A program made the translations under genes and the position numbers. A model generated the notes under the pieces. That model saw only the letters and a program-made list of their open reading frames with translations, had not been told where the DNA came from and did not search any database. 64,000 nucleotides of DNA. Source: an uncultured bacterium. Its GTDB lineage: Bacteria > Acidobacteriota > Aminicenantia > Aminicenantales > Saccharicenantaceae. Location: NCBI GenBank assembly GCA_937920515.1, contig CALEUG010000007.1:62001-126000 (forward strand), given 5' to 3'. This document shows, in pieces, positions 9,468 to 19,834 of this stretch; positions within the stretch are counted from its first letter, which is position 1; each line of letters starts with the position of its first letter.

Positions 9468-9557
9468 TGGCGGAGGGAGAGGGATTCGAACCCCCGTTCC
9501 GGGATACCGGAAAGCGGTTTTCAAGACCGCCGCCTTCAACCACTCGGCCATCCCTCC
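9468..9557 (-). tRNA. tRNA-Ser (anticodon TGA)
   Basis: Minus strand. Acceptor GGAGGGA/TCCCTCC, D-arm GGCCGAGTGGTTGAAGGC, anticodon loop CTTGAAA with TGA, long variable arm (TTCCGGTATCCCGGAA) and T-arm GGTTCGAATCCC. The 3' CCA is encoded (9468-9470) after discriminator G. Reads TCA and probably other TCN codons. It sits between tRNA-Ser(GCT) and serS. Confidence 0.97.
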
Positions 9558-9948
9558 GGGCTGGTAAGTATTTTAATCTCAGACTAACCTGATGACAAGG
9601 GCCACAAATTGCCGCCTGGAACACGAGGCTAAAACTATCACCTTAAACGACCGGACCTTCGGCTTGATCTGGGCTTAGGCAAAAAGAGATAGTAAGGAGA
9701 AAGCCGACCCCCTTTAATGCCCGAAAACCAGGGCAGGAATCGGCCCTGAAGCCGGCCTGATATTTCCTGAACATTTACCCGAAAAACCACCGCTAACTAT
9801 ATATTAATGCAGGCTTGAAACCTTTTCATTTATGGAATAATCTGATTTGAGAATAACTGGACTGGCGCCTTAATGAAAAGATTTTTTAAGGGCTGGCTCA
9901 ACCCGATGAGTTAATAAAAAAAACAATACCTCAGGCGGAAGCAACTGG
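9558..9948. other. Intergenic region upstream of PAP2 gene
   Basis: About 390 bases holding the presumed divergent promoters of tRNA-Ser(TGA) and the PAP2 gene. AT-rich stretches around 9790-9850 are candidates but no hexamer pair is convincing. No ORF stands out. Confidence 0.35.
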
Positions 9949-10803
9949 ATGAAATCCATGGACCTCAGGAAACCATTCTTGAGAAAATATCTGCCGAAAA
10001 TTTTTGTTTTCGTCCTGGCTTTTAATTTCCTGGCACAAGAGCTCCCGGCCCGACCCGAGGATTCTATTTCTAATCTCGACGGAAGATACCTCAAGAAAAT
10101 CTGGAGAGACACCGGGATGATACTGACTTCACCCCTCGCCTGGAAAAAGAAAGACTGGTTGAAATTCGGTCTGGGCCTGGCTGCTACTTCCGCCTTCTTT
10201 CCGCTGGACAACTCGATTCATCGCCAGGTTTACGAGCACGACTCCCCCGCCCTGACTTCAGTCTCCAGGGCTTTTTCAGCTGCCGGAGCACCTGTTTGCC
10301 TGCTGGGTTTAATCTCGGCCGGGTATCTTGCCGGGCACATCAAACATTCAGATTCGGTCAAGGCCACCTTCCTGCTGGCCGGGGAAAGCCTGCTCCTGAC
10401 CGAGCTAATCGTTCAGGCAGGAAAGATAAGCATTGGACGGGCCAGGCCCTACACCCTGGAAGGGCCTTTTTCCTTTAATCCCGTCACGTTTCAGGGCCGG
10501 TGGCAGTCCTTTCCTTCCGGGCACTCGGCCGCGGCCTGGGCCGTGGCCACCAGCCTGGCTTCCCGGGTCAAAAGCCCTTACCTGCGGGGGGCCTTTTTCG
10601 CCGTTGCCTCCGGCATTTCTCTATCCAGGATTTTTCTTGATAAGCATTTCGCCTCGGATGTTGTGGGTTCCGCCCTGCTCGGCTATTTTATCGGCAGAAA
10701 GATAACTAAGCCCGGTCTCGCTCGAAACAACTCCAGGAGGACTGATATTTCATTCCGCCTCGGCCCTCGCTCCGTGGCCTTCGGCCTCACCTGTCAATTT
10801 TAG
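9949..10803 (+). CDS. PAP2-superfamily membrane phosphatase
   Basis: 284 residues. All three acid-phosphatase signature blocks are present: K-x6-RP in KISIGRARP, PSGH in QSFPSGHSAAAW, and SR-x5-H-x3-D in SRIFLDKHFASD. An N-terminal hydrophobic segment ends at about residue 30 and several further hydrophobic segments follow, so it is an inner-membrane or exported lipid phosphatase. Likely substrates are phosphatidic acid, PGP or polyprenyl pyrophosphate; sequence does not decide. A second in-frame ATG at 9958 is possible. The segment before the signature blocks resembles PAP2 proteins with a TonB-era N-terminal extension such as LDGRYLKKIWRDTG. Confidence 0.87.
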   Translation: MKSMDLRKPFLRKYLPKIFVFVLAFNFLAQELPARPEDSISNLDGRYLKKIWRDTGMILTSPLAWKKKDWLKFGLGLAATSAFFPLDNSIHRQVYEHDSPALTSVSRAFSAAGAPVCLLGLISAGYLAGHIKHSDSVKATFLLAGESLLLTELIVQAGKISIGRARPYTLEGPFSFNPVTFQGRWQSFPSGHSAAAWAVATSLASRVKSPYLRGAFFAVASGISLSRIFLDKHFASDVVGSALLGYFIGRKITKPGLARNNSRRTDISFRLGPRSVAFGLTCQF

Positions 10804-11079
10804 TCCCGCCCCTGACAAAATTTCCGGAGCCCGGCTGATATCCAAAAAAGTGCAAAAGGATTATTTACAGATACCAGCAGGCAGGGCGCCGGACAGGCCT
10901 GGCCGCCATTATTTTGCCATCCATTCTTTGCGGCCTGGAAGTCATTGATGATTAAAACCTGAAACGGAAATTTGATAAAGATTTTCCCGACATTGTCCGG
11001 GGGCTTCCGTCAAGGCCAAAAATTAAATTAAATCAGCGCCGGGCTTAAAGATTCCAGGATGAGCCGGGCTGGCCGGAGC

Positions 11080-12393
<1,314 letters not shown>

Positions 12394-12470
12394 CTATCAG
12401 CGCTTTTTCAGGTTGTCCGGAGGGAAACCGGCGGTTGAAGGGCCTGGCCAAAGAGAATAAAATTGACCTG

Positions 12471-13442
12471 ATGAACAAATTCTACGTTGGAACGGCCGGG
12501 TGGAGTTACGAAGACTGGGAAGGCATAGTCTATCCTCCGGTCAGGGGCCGCGGCTTTCACCCCCTGGAATACCTGGCCCATTTTATTGATATTGTAGAAA
12601 TTAACTCAACCTTTTACCGCCCGGCTTCCCCGGAAATGGCTTACGCCTGGCTGCGACGGGTACAGGCCTTTGCCCGTTTCTTGTTCACCGTCAAGTTGCT
12701 CCAGGTTTTCACCCACCAGCGCCGGGACTTTTCACAGAAAGATGTCGACGACTTCAAGAGGGGCATAGAGCCCCTGGCCGTCAAGCGGCGGCTGGCCGCC
12801 ATCCTGATTCAGTTTCCCTGGTCTTTTCATGATACAGCCGAAAACCGGGAATACCTGGAAAGGCTTTTTACGCTGTTTGCTGAATTCCCGCTGGCCCTGG
12901 AGGTCCGCCACGGCTCCTGGGATCGGCCCGACTTTCATGAATTCCTGAAAGAGCACAGGGTCTGCTACTGCAACATAGACCAGCCGGTTTTCAGCCACTC
13001 CATAAAACCCTCGGCCATCGTCACCAATCCCCTGTTTTCTTACGTTCGGCTGCACGGGAGAAATTACAAGGACTGGTTCAGGGAGGAGGCCGGGCGCGAC
13101 GACCGCTATAACTATCTTTACACGACCGATGAGCTGGAAGACTGGATAAAAAGAATAAAGAAACTGGCCGGGGGCAGCGACCGGGTCTTCATCATCACCA
13201 ACAACCATTACCGGGGGCAGGCCCTGGCCAACGCCCTGCAGATTAAAAACATGCTCACCGGCGAGAAGCTGCAGATCCCGGCTACCATGCTGGAAAAATA
13301 CCCGGTCTTAAAAGAAATTGCCAGTAAACTGGAAAAGGGCCAGATCGACCTGTTTGAAGAACAGTCTGAAGCCCGGGGTCCGGAGGGACAAAAACAAGGA
13401 GCCGGGGTTAAGGATAAGGATAAAAAAAATATCGGGCAATAA
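12471..13442 (+). CDS. DUF72-family protein
   Basis: 323 residues. FYVGTAGWSYEDWEGIVYPP and FHPLEYLAHFIDIVEINSTFYR are the diagnostic N-terminal blocks of the DUF72 TIM-barrel family, followed by FLFTVKLLQVFTHQR and SYVRLHGRNYKDW. The biochemical role of the family is unknown. ATG 12471 begins at the conserved region; a TTG 36 bases upstream is in frame but has no better signal. The C-terminal 40 residues are charged and low-complexity (EGQKQGAGVKDKDKKN) and unlikely to be part of the fold. Confidence 0.88.
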   Translation: MNKFYVGTAGWSYEDWEGIVYPPVRGRGFHPLEYLAHFIDIVEINSTFYRPASPEMAYAWLRRVQAFARFLFTVKLLQVFTHQRRDFSQKDVDDFKRGIEPLAVKRRLAAILIQFPWSFHDTAENREYLERLFTLFAEFPLALEVRHGSWDRPDFHEFLKEHRVCYCNIDQPVFSHSIKPSAIVTNPLFSYVRLHGRNYKDWFREEAGRDDRYNYLYTTDELEDWIKRIKKLAGGSDRVFIITNNHYRGQALANALQIKNMLTGEKLQIPATMLEKYPVLKEIASKLEKGQIDLFEEQSEARGPEGQKQGAGVKDKDKKNIGQ

Positions 13443-13740
13443 AAACGGCCAGTAAAAACATGACAGCCAGTCAAAGCCGGCAGCCGGGCCGGGTTAACCC
13501 GATGAACAGCGTTCAGGTAGCAGCAGTCCCGGGCAAATTTCCCCCGGGCAGACGGCCAGTATCAAAAGAAGAAATAATCCGGGCGAACCTCACGAGAAAC
13601 GCGCCGGGCGACCTGATCAATCGATATTCTCAGTCAGTGACATATATCAGCTTTTTAATAAAAGTTTCTGGAAATTTCCGGGCAAAGAGATGATAATTAA
13701 GCCTTAATATTCATAAATTTATAAAAAAAGGAATCATAAT

Positions 13741-14988
13741 ATGAACTGGTGGGAAGGTGAATTCCTGAGGGTAAAAAACAACAAGCTCTATCTGGAAAGC
13801 CGGTCGGCCGAACAACTGGCTGAAAAATACGGCACGCCGCTTTATGTCTACAGCCGCCAGCAGATACTGAGAAATCTGCGCTCACTCCGGGAAGCCTTCA
13901 GCCCGGCACCCGCCGGGCTGGAAGTGCGGATGGCTTATGCTATGAAGGCCAACCCGCACCCGGGTCTACTGAAAACACTGCTGAAAGAGGATTGCTGGAT
14001 TGATGCCGTCTCGCCGGCAGAGGTGGAAATGGCTATAAGAGCCGGCTTTACCGAAGAAAGAATTATGTTCACGGGCACCTCCATCAGCCAGGAGGACTTC
14101 GAGCAGGTCCTGAAGCATCCAGGGGTAATCGTTAACATCGACGCTTACGAGCAGATTGCCCTGCTGGAGGCGGCCAGGAAAAGGTTGAGAATCAAGGGGC
14201 CGGTGCGGGTTTCGGTGCGCTGGAATCCTGGCCTCGGCCGAGGGTTCTGCAGCAAGACAGTTACCGCCGGAGACCGGAGTTCCGACGGCACCCCGATTAA
14301 GTTTGGCCTGGAGGATTCCCTGGTGCTCGGGACTTTCAAGCGGCTGAAAAACCTCGGCCTAAAGCCTGCTGGGTTGCACCAGCATCTTGGTTCAGGCTGG
14401 ACGGAAGAGGACTTCCCTGTAATCATCAAGGCTGTTGACCGGATGGTAAAAAAGGCCGGGGAGCTGAAGAAGGCAGGATTTCAGCTGGAATTTCTGGACT
14501 TTGGCGGCGGCTTCGGACCGAAATACAGGGAAGAACAGAGACTTTTCCCGCTACCTGAATATGCCGCCTACATCCTTGACAGAGTTGAGAGCGCAAAACT
14601 CGGCCTGAAGGCCATAGTAGTTGAACCGGGAAAACATCTGCTGGCCGGGGCTGGTGTACTGCTGGTCAGGGTTGAATACATCAAGAAAAGCTATGGTAAC
14701 CTTTTTGCCTGCGTTAACGCCGGGACCTATAACACCGTGCCGCGGCCAGCCATCTACGAAGAGGCGTACCACGAAATAGTCAATGCCAGCCGGGTGAACG
14801 GCGGTAAAAAAGTAAAAATAACAATAGCCGGACACCTCTGCGAAACCGGGGATGTCTTCGGCGTGGAAAGAATGCTCCCTCTGCCCCAACGCGGCTACAT
14901 CCTGGCCGTGCTGATGGCCGGGGCTTACTGCCGGAGCATGGCCTCACATTTCAATCTGCGGGATATTCCCCGGGAAATTCTGCTCTGA
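13741..14988 (+). CDS. lysA: Diaminopimelate decarboxylase-like PLP enzyme
   Basis: 415 residues of the alanine-racemase-fold decarboxylases; LysA converts meso-diaminopimelate to lysine. The PLP lysine is K69 in YAMKANPHPG, followed by HQHLGSG, FLDFGGGFG and CETGDVF. Two usual features differ: EPGR reads EPGK (VVEPGKHLL), and the C-terminal SxYN reads SHFN. These may mean a different amino-acid substrate, so the symbol is a family label. RBS AAAGGAAT lies close to the ATG. The gene stands alone with 300-base gaps on both sides, and no dapA/B/F neighbours. Confidence 0.8.
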   Translation: MNWWEGEFLRVKNNKLYLESRSAEQLAEKYGTPLYVYSRQQILRNLRSLREAFSPAPAGLEVRMAYAMKANPHPGLLKTLLKEDCWIDAVSPAEVEMAIRAGFTEERIMFTGTSISQEDFEQVLKHPGVIVNIDAYEQIALLEAARKRLRIKGPVRVSVRWNPGLGRGFCSKTVTAGDRSSDGTPIKFGLEDSLVLGTFKRLKNLGLKPAGLHQHLGSGWTEEDFPVIIKAVDRMVKKAGELKKAGFQLEFLDFGGGFGPKYREEQRLFPLPEYAAYILDRVESAKLGLKAIVVEPGKHLLAGAGVLLVRVEYIKKSYGNLFACVNAGTYNTVPRPAIYEEAYHEIVNASRVNGGKKVKITIAGHLCETGDVFGVERMLPLPQRGYILAVLMAGAYCRSMASHFNLRDIPREILL

Positions 14989-15299
14989 CCCCTGCCTGAT
15001 TTATCGCTATTACAGACTGCTTCCCTCTCCTATGACTGGGCAGAGGTAATAGCACTGAATAATCTGGATAACAGATCTATGTCCAATAACATTTCCCGAC
15101 CCGACCTGGCCTCTGATTATAACCTTATTTTTTTATTTGCCTTGAGGTCAAAAGAAGATACTGAACTTTTACAATTTCCCCGCTATCAGGCGAAAAAGTT
15201 TGACTCAGGGCTCAAACCACTGGTATAGTCAGGAGGGGAATCAGCGCAGGCCAGCTTCCAGAAGTACGATTTCTGCTGAATCCGGAGAATCAATTATAA
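14989..15299. other. Intergenic region, no gene
   Basis: About 310 bases between the decarboxylase and the serine hydrolase. CCGGAGAA shortly before 15300 is a plausible ribosome site. I see no RNA gene or terminator. Confidence 0.35.
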
Positions 15300-16472
15300 A
15301 TGTTAAAGGAAACCGATATCAGAACCAGAATATCTCCCTTAAAGAAAGAGGAAACGGTCAGGGTCCTGGAAAAGTCTCTGCATGACCTCAAACACCGCCG
15401 TCAGGTCAAACAGGCTATTCTGGCGGTGGAGACCCTGGATAGCTCTTTCAGCTGGGTGGGGACCGAGGGCCTGGCCCGCCCTGACGGTACTCCGATGAGA
15501 CCGGATATTCCCTTCTGGATAGCCAGCGTGACCAAGCTCTACATCGCCGCCACGGTTTTCAAACTTCAGGAGCGGGGTAACCTTTCAATCAGAGATTCAA
15601 TAGCCACCTACCTGCCCGCATCCCTGATAAAAGGCCTGCACCGGGCAGGAAATGTAGACCGCAGCGAGAAGATAACGCTTCAGAACCTCCTGGAACATTC
15701 TTCTGGCCTGCCAGATTACCTGGAAGTGCGCCGGAAAGGCGGCAGGAGTCTTTTCCAGGAATTGCTGGAAGAGGGAGACAGGCGGGTTTCTATCGAAGAT
15801 ATCGTTGACATAATTGAAGCAGCAAATTCGCCTCTTTTTCCACCTCAGCCGGTGGAGGCCAGGAGAAAGAAAGTCCGTTACTCCGATACCAATTACCAGC
15901 TCCTGATTGCCATCATCGAACGGGTAAGCGGGAGACCGCTTCAGCAAGTTTTTGAGCACCTGATTTTCGAACCCCTTGGACTCAAGAGGACCTTTTTGCC
16001 CGGCACAGATTCGGCCCGGAATTTTCCCGAAGTGGCCTCAGTCTGGTACAGGGATAAAGAGCTTCGTATTCCAGAAGCCATGAATTCGCTTAAAGACCTT
16101 TACAGCAGCGCCAGCGACCTGCTGGTCTTCATGCGGGCTCTGGTCCAGGGAACGCTTTTCAGCAATCCTGATACCTTTGACCTCCGGACTCAAACCTGGA
16201 ATCGCTTCGGCTTTTCCTTAAGTCCGGTCGGACCAGGCTGGCCTGTTGAATACGGACAGGGATTAATGCGTTTCCGGCTGCCACGATTCCTGACACCATT
16301 TCGTCCAGTTCCGGAAATTATCGGTCATACCGGGGTCTGCGGCTCCTGGCTTTTTTACTGTCCCCGGCTGGAACTTCTATTGACCGGCTCGGTAAGCCAG
16401 CTTTCGGCCGGACCCGTTCCCTTCAGCTTTTTGCCACGCCTTCTTAAAGCTTTAAGCCCTTATCTGGCATAA
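15300..16472 (+). CDS. Serine beta-lactamase-fold hydrolase (class C-like)
   Basis: 390 residues. The S-x-x-K nucleophile motif is SVTK at residues 76-79, the second motif is YSD at 194-196 within RYSDTNYQLL, and HTG occurs in IIGHTGVCGSW. This is the pattern of esterase/D-aminopeptidase-like members of the class C beta-lactamase superfamily. No signal peptide is evident, so a cytoplasmic peptidase or esterase is more likely than an antibiotic-resistance enzyme. It contrasts with the related lipoprotein at 34311-35792, whose catalytic residues are lost. Confidence 0.85.
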   Translation: MLKETDIRTRISPLKKEETVRVLEKSLHDLKHRRQVKQAILAVETLDSSFSWVGTEGLARPDGTPMRPDIPFWIASVTKLYIAATVFKLQERGNLSIRDSIATYLPASLIKGLHRAGNVDRSEKITLQNLLEHSSGLPDYLEVRRKGGRSLFQELLEEGDRRVSIEDIVDIIEAANSPLFPPQPVEARRKKVRYSDTNYQLLIAIIERVSGRPLQQVFEHLIFEPLGLKRTFLPGTDSARNFPEVASVWYRDKELRIPEAMNSLKDLYSSASDLLVFMRALVQGTLFSNPDTFDLRTQTWNRFGFSLSPVGPGWPVEYGQGLMRFRLPRFLTPFRPVPEIIGHTGVCGSWLFYCPRLELLLTGSVSQLSAGPVPFSFLPRLLKALSPYLA

Positions 16473-16567
16473 ACCTCAGGCACTGGCTTCCAGGTTAATA
16501 TTTAAATTTACAGGATCATGTCTCGTAACATACCCCTGTCTTAACAATTTCATCATTCCCGGCTCTA

Positions 16568-19411
16568 TTAAAAAGTGCGCAGGAAAGAGCAGTTAACCAG
16601 TCGGGGATGAGAACCGGCCTGAAGGCGCACTTCGGCCCGGAGAAAACACACCGGCGGTGAGCCAAAGGCCAGGGCCTTTCTCTGCCCGACCCCCTCTACC
16701 AGCCCGGTTTCGTCTTCAAAAAGGTAAAAATAGGTGAGCCCTTTAGTCGTTCTTATTTCCCGGGCATCGATAATGCGCACCGCCAGCTCCACCATCTGCC
16801 CGGCTAAATCCTTAAGCTGAGCTATTCGCAGCGGCGGGCGCCTTCCGTCGAGAAACTCCAGCGGGTCGCCCGACGGCAGGAAGCCCAGTTTTTCCAGCTG
16901 GAGCTTGCGCTTTTCTTCATCAGCAATATCCGCCACCCTGAGCTCCGCCACTCCCTGAAAATAGCGCAGGACCTGCTGGCTGCGGTTAGGTTCAAGGGAG
17001 TCCAGAGCCCCGGCCTGGATGAGGGCCAGCAGGTCGCTCTGCCCCGCTCTGACACGGCTCAAAAAATCTTCCACCGAAAGATAAGGGCCGTTAGCTTCCC
17101 GCTCCTTAATAATTTTTTCTATGGTTTTTACCGTGAGATTTTTTATCAATCCGAGCCCAACCCTTATCCCCCGCCCCTCCACCTGAAACCTGTAACCGCT
17201 CCGGTTGACATCCGGACCCGGGATGGTAATCCCGAGCCTTTTGGCTTCTTCCACGTACTCCGGAAGCTGGTAGTAACCTCCGCCGGCGTTGAGCACGGCC
17301 GTCATGTAAACCAGCGGATAATGGGCCTTTAAGTAAACCGCTTCATAAGCCATAAGCGCGTAGGAGGCGCTGTGGGCCCGGTTGAAGGAATAGGCGGAAA
17401 ATTTCTCCATCTTCTGCCAGAGGTTTTTAACTTCATCTTCCGAATAACCGCGGCCGAGGGCCTGTTCGAAAAATTTCCGGCGCAGGCTCTCCTCGACCCG
17501 GCACTTTTTAAGCTGGCGGCGCAGGATTTCTCCCTCTTCCGGCGGAAAACCGGCCACCCGCTCGGCCACCTGCATCACCTGCTCCTCGTAGAACATCAGG
17601 CCGCCGGTTTCCGGGAGCACCCGGGAAAGAAGCGGGTCTTCCTGAAGTGGCCGGCCCTCGCGGCGCCTGAGGTAGGCTTCCTTCATGCCGCTCTCCGTTG
17701 GACCGGGTCTTATCAGGGCCAGGGCATGGATTAAATCGCCGAGGTTTTCCGGCTTCATCCGGCGCAGCAGGTTCATCATGGCCGGACTTTCCACCTGGAA
17801 ACAGCCGATGGTCCGGGCTTCCCGGAGAAGGGTGTAGGTTCTGGGGTCATCCGGCGGGATGCGTTCGAGCCGCAGCGCCTTCCTGGTTTCGGAGATGGCC
17901 GTAAGGCCGCGGGTCGAAAGAAGGTCCAGCTTGATGAGCCCGAGCTCTTCCACCGTGTCGCGGTCGTAATGGCACATCAGAAGTCCCTTGGCCGATTCTT
18001 CAAGCGGAAGGAAACGGTCGGCCGGGGCCGGCGTGAGTATCACCCCGCCCACGTGAAGCGAGATTTCGGCAAAAACTCCGGAAAGCTCCGAGGCTAACTT
18101 CCAGACTTCAAGATAGCCGGCCCGGGGCGGCATCTCCCGGAGATAATCCGGCTCGGCGAACATCGGCACCTTCTGGCTCATGGCCCTGGCTTCTTCCGGC
18201 GGGACGCCGAAGGCCCTGGCCGTTTCGTAAAGTGCCGAACGGGCCCGGTAATTCTTCAGGCTGCAGACGTAAGCCGCGCCGGTCTTGCCCGAACCGTAAT
18301 GCTGGAGCACATAATCCAGCACTTCGTCGCGCCGGCTGGAATCAAAATCCAGGTCAAAATCGGGCGGGTCGGGCCGGCCGCGGTTTAAGAACCGCTCGAA
18401 ATAGAGGTCGTATTTTACCGGGTTGAGCCGGGAAATGCCCAGAAGGTAGGCCAGGTAGGATGAAGCCCCCGAACCGCGCAGGTTGTGGTAGATGCCCCGG
18501 CCCCGGGCAAACTCCACCACGTCGTGAACCACCAGGAAATACGGGGCAAAGCCGCTTTCTTCCACCACCTGGAGTTCCCGCACCGCTCTTCCCCTTTCTT
18601 TCCAGCTCAGGTTTTTGAGCCTGGCCAGCTTTTCGTTGATCACCTGGCGCAGGGTGAAGGGAAAAAGGTCAGCCGGAAGCGGCGGGACAACGTTTTCAAA
18701 CGAGAAATCCATCTTCTCCGAAACCTGCAGGTGCCGGCGGAAAATCAATTTAACCCGGTCACCGTATCTCTTCAGAGCAATTTTCTCCTGCCCGGGACCA
18801 AAATTGCCGAGCACCGGAGAGAGCCTTTTCAGCTCCGGCGGGTAAGGAATTTTCTGCTCAATTGCCCGGACGAGAACCAGGCGCTGCGGGCTTGTAAGAT
18901 ACTTAAGCGGCCCGGTCCAGAGAAGCGGAATACCCGAGCGCCGCGAAAGCCATTCCGCGGCTTCAAAATTCTCCAGCCCGCAGCCGAGATAAAAGTCTTC
19001 CGGGACATGTTCCTGAACCTTTTTTACCACCTTCACCCGCTCTTCCAGCTCCGCTTCAGAAAGGGGCAGGTTTTCAGGCAGGATGAAAATGGTGATAAGT
19101 CCTTCAGGTTCGAGAAACTGCCGGCGGTTAAAAATCTCGAGCAGCCGGTGATAGCCCCTTCTCTCCCTGACCAGAAAAACATAGCGGCTGCCCTTTTCCG
19201 AAAAATCGAGCTCGAGCTCGCATCCGAAGACCGGCTTGAAACCGCGGCCTTCAGCCAGAGCCTTCCACTTCCCCCAGCCGTAGAAAGCACCAACGTCGGT
19301 GAGAGCCACAGCCGGGAGCCGGTTTCTTTCCGCAAACTGCACCAGCTCTTCTACAGTAATACTGCCTTCGCCCCGGCTGTACACCGAATGCACTCTCAAC
19401 GGCACAAACAT
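16568..19411 (-). CDS. dnaE2: Error-prone DNA polymerase III alpha (DnaE2/ImuC-like)
   Basis: 947 residues, shorter than replicative DnaE (about 1160). It has an N-terminal PHP domain, a C-family polymerase core with catalytic aspartates in PPDFDLDFD (residues 353 and 355) and a third in GLIKLDLLSTRGLT, and a C-terminal OB fold; there is no obvious tau-binding tail. The PHP metal site is degenerate (LRVHSVYS for LHxHxxYS, LTDVG for LTDHG), as in E. coli DnaE, so proofreading by PHP is unlikely. ATG 19411 is preferred with GGAG seven bases upstream; GTG 19423 is also in frame. Position behind lexA and dinB on the same strand supports translesion synthesis in the SOS response. Confidence 0.85.
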   Translation of the reverse strand: MFVPLRVHSVYSRGEGSITVEELVQFAERNRLPAVALTDVGAFYGWGKWKALAEGRGFKPVFGCELELDFSEKGSRYVFLVRERRGYHRLLEIFNRRQFLEPEGLITIFILPENLPLSEAELEERVKVVKKVQEHVPEDFYLGCGLENFEAAEWLSRRSGIPLLWTGPLKYLTSPQRLVLVRAIEQKIPYPPELKRLSPVLGNFGPGQEKIALKRYGDRVKLIFRRHLQVSEKMDFSFENVVPPLPADLFPFTLRQVINEKLARLKNLSWKERGRAVRELQVVEESGFAPYFLVVHDVVEFARGRGIYHNLRGSGASSYLAYLLGISRLNPVKYDLYFERFLNRGRPDPPDFDLDFDSSRRDEVLDYVLQHYGSGKTGAAYVCSLKNYRARSALYETARAFGVPPEEARAMSQKVPMFAEPDYLREMPPRAGYLEVWKLASELSGVFAEISLHVGGVILTPAPADRFLPLEESAKGLLMCHYDRDTVEELGLIKLDLLSTRGLTAISETRKALRLERIPPDDPRTYTLLREARTIGCFQVESPAMMNLLRRMKPENLGDLIHALALIRPGPTESGMKEAYLRRREGRPLQEDPLLSRVLPETGGLMFYEEQVMQVAERVAGFPPEEGEILRRQLKKCRVEESLRRKFFEQALGRGYSEDEVKNLWQKMEKFSAYSFNRAHSASYALMAYEAVYLKAHYPLVYMTAVLNAGGGYYQLPEYVEEAKRLGITIPGPDVNRSGYRFQVEGRGIRVGLGLIKNLTVKTIEKIIKEREANGPYLSVEDFLSRVRAGQSDLLALIQAGALDSLEPNRSQQVLRYFQGVAELRVADIADEEKRKLQLEKLGFLPSGDPLEFLDGRRPPLRIAQLKDLAGQMVELAVRIIDAREIRTTKGLTYFYLFEDETGLVEGVGQRKALAFGSPPVCFLRAEVRLQAGSHPRLVNCSFLRTF

Positions 19412-19439
19412 GACTCGCTCCACCCTGCCCCATCATTCA

Positions 19440-19834
19440 TTACTTATCGCTCAAAACCCTTACCCGGGCATCCATTCTTTTACCCTGGTTCATTATTTTT
19501 TTCTTTACTGAATTCTCCGGGCCTGAACCCGGTCATACCGTTCTCCATGAAAATCCCATTTCTCATACCTTCTTCCCCGCTTTTTTAAATTCCTAAAACT
19601 TTCAGTCACTTTAGAGCCCGCTCTTCCGATTCCGGCTCATGGTTTTCCGTTATTTACCTGTTGGCCTGCCATTTTTTGGGACATTATTTTCTCCTGGTGC
19701 TTGTTCTTTTTGTTCTGTCACTCATCCTGTCACCCTGAAAGCTGCCGGGTCTCTTCCCTTAATTTTTATTACCTGATCCTTTATTCAGTTGAATCCATTG
19801 CCTGTTGAGCGCTTTCCATCTTTCCTCTCTTCAT
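19440..19834 (-). other. Purine-rich spacer tiled with tiny overlapping ORFs
   Basis: Between dinB and dnaE2 the coding strand is strikingly A/G-rich and carries a chain of short frames: 17 codons (19834-19781, ATGA overlap with the dinB stop), 13 (19725-19684), 15 (19684-19637, joined by TAATG), 9 (19640-19611, ATGA), 34 (19609-19505, GTG start), and 17 (19493-19440, again ending TAATG). None resembles ImuA, ImuB or any family I know. They may relay ribosomes toward dnaE2, be decayed coding sequence, or be chance in purine-rich DNA. Confidence 0.4.

Noticed and set aside
9361..9567. ORF overlapping tRNA-Ser(TGA)
   Set aside because: Its second half is antisense tRNA; the frame GIRTPVPGYRKAVFKTAAFNH is a known artefact of tRNA-Ser genes.
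10823..11079. Possible terminator after the PAP2 gene
   Set aside because: No hairpin with T-tract found; only GC-rich imperfect repeats.
14989..15299. SRP-like GGGAAGCAG on the minus strand near 15010
   Set aside because: The rest of the SRP RNA symmetric loop and hairpin is missing.
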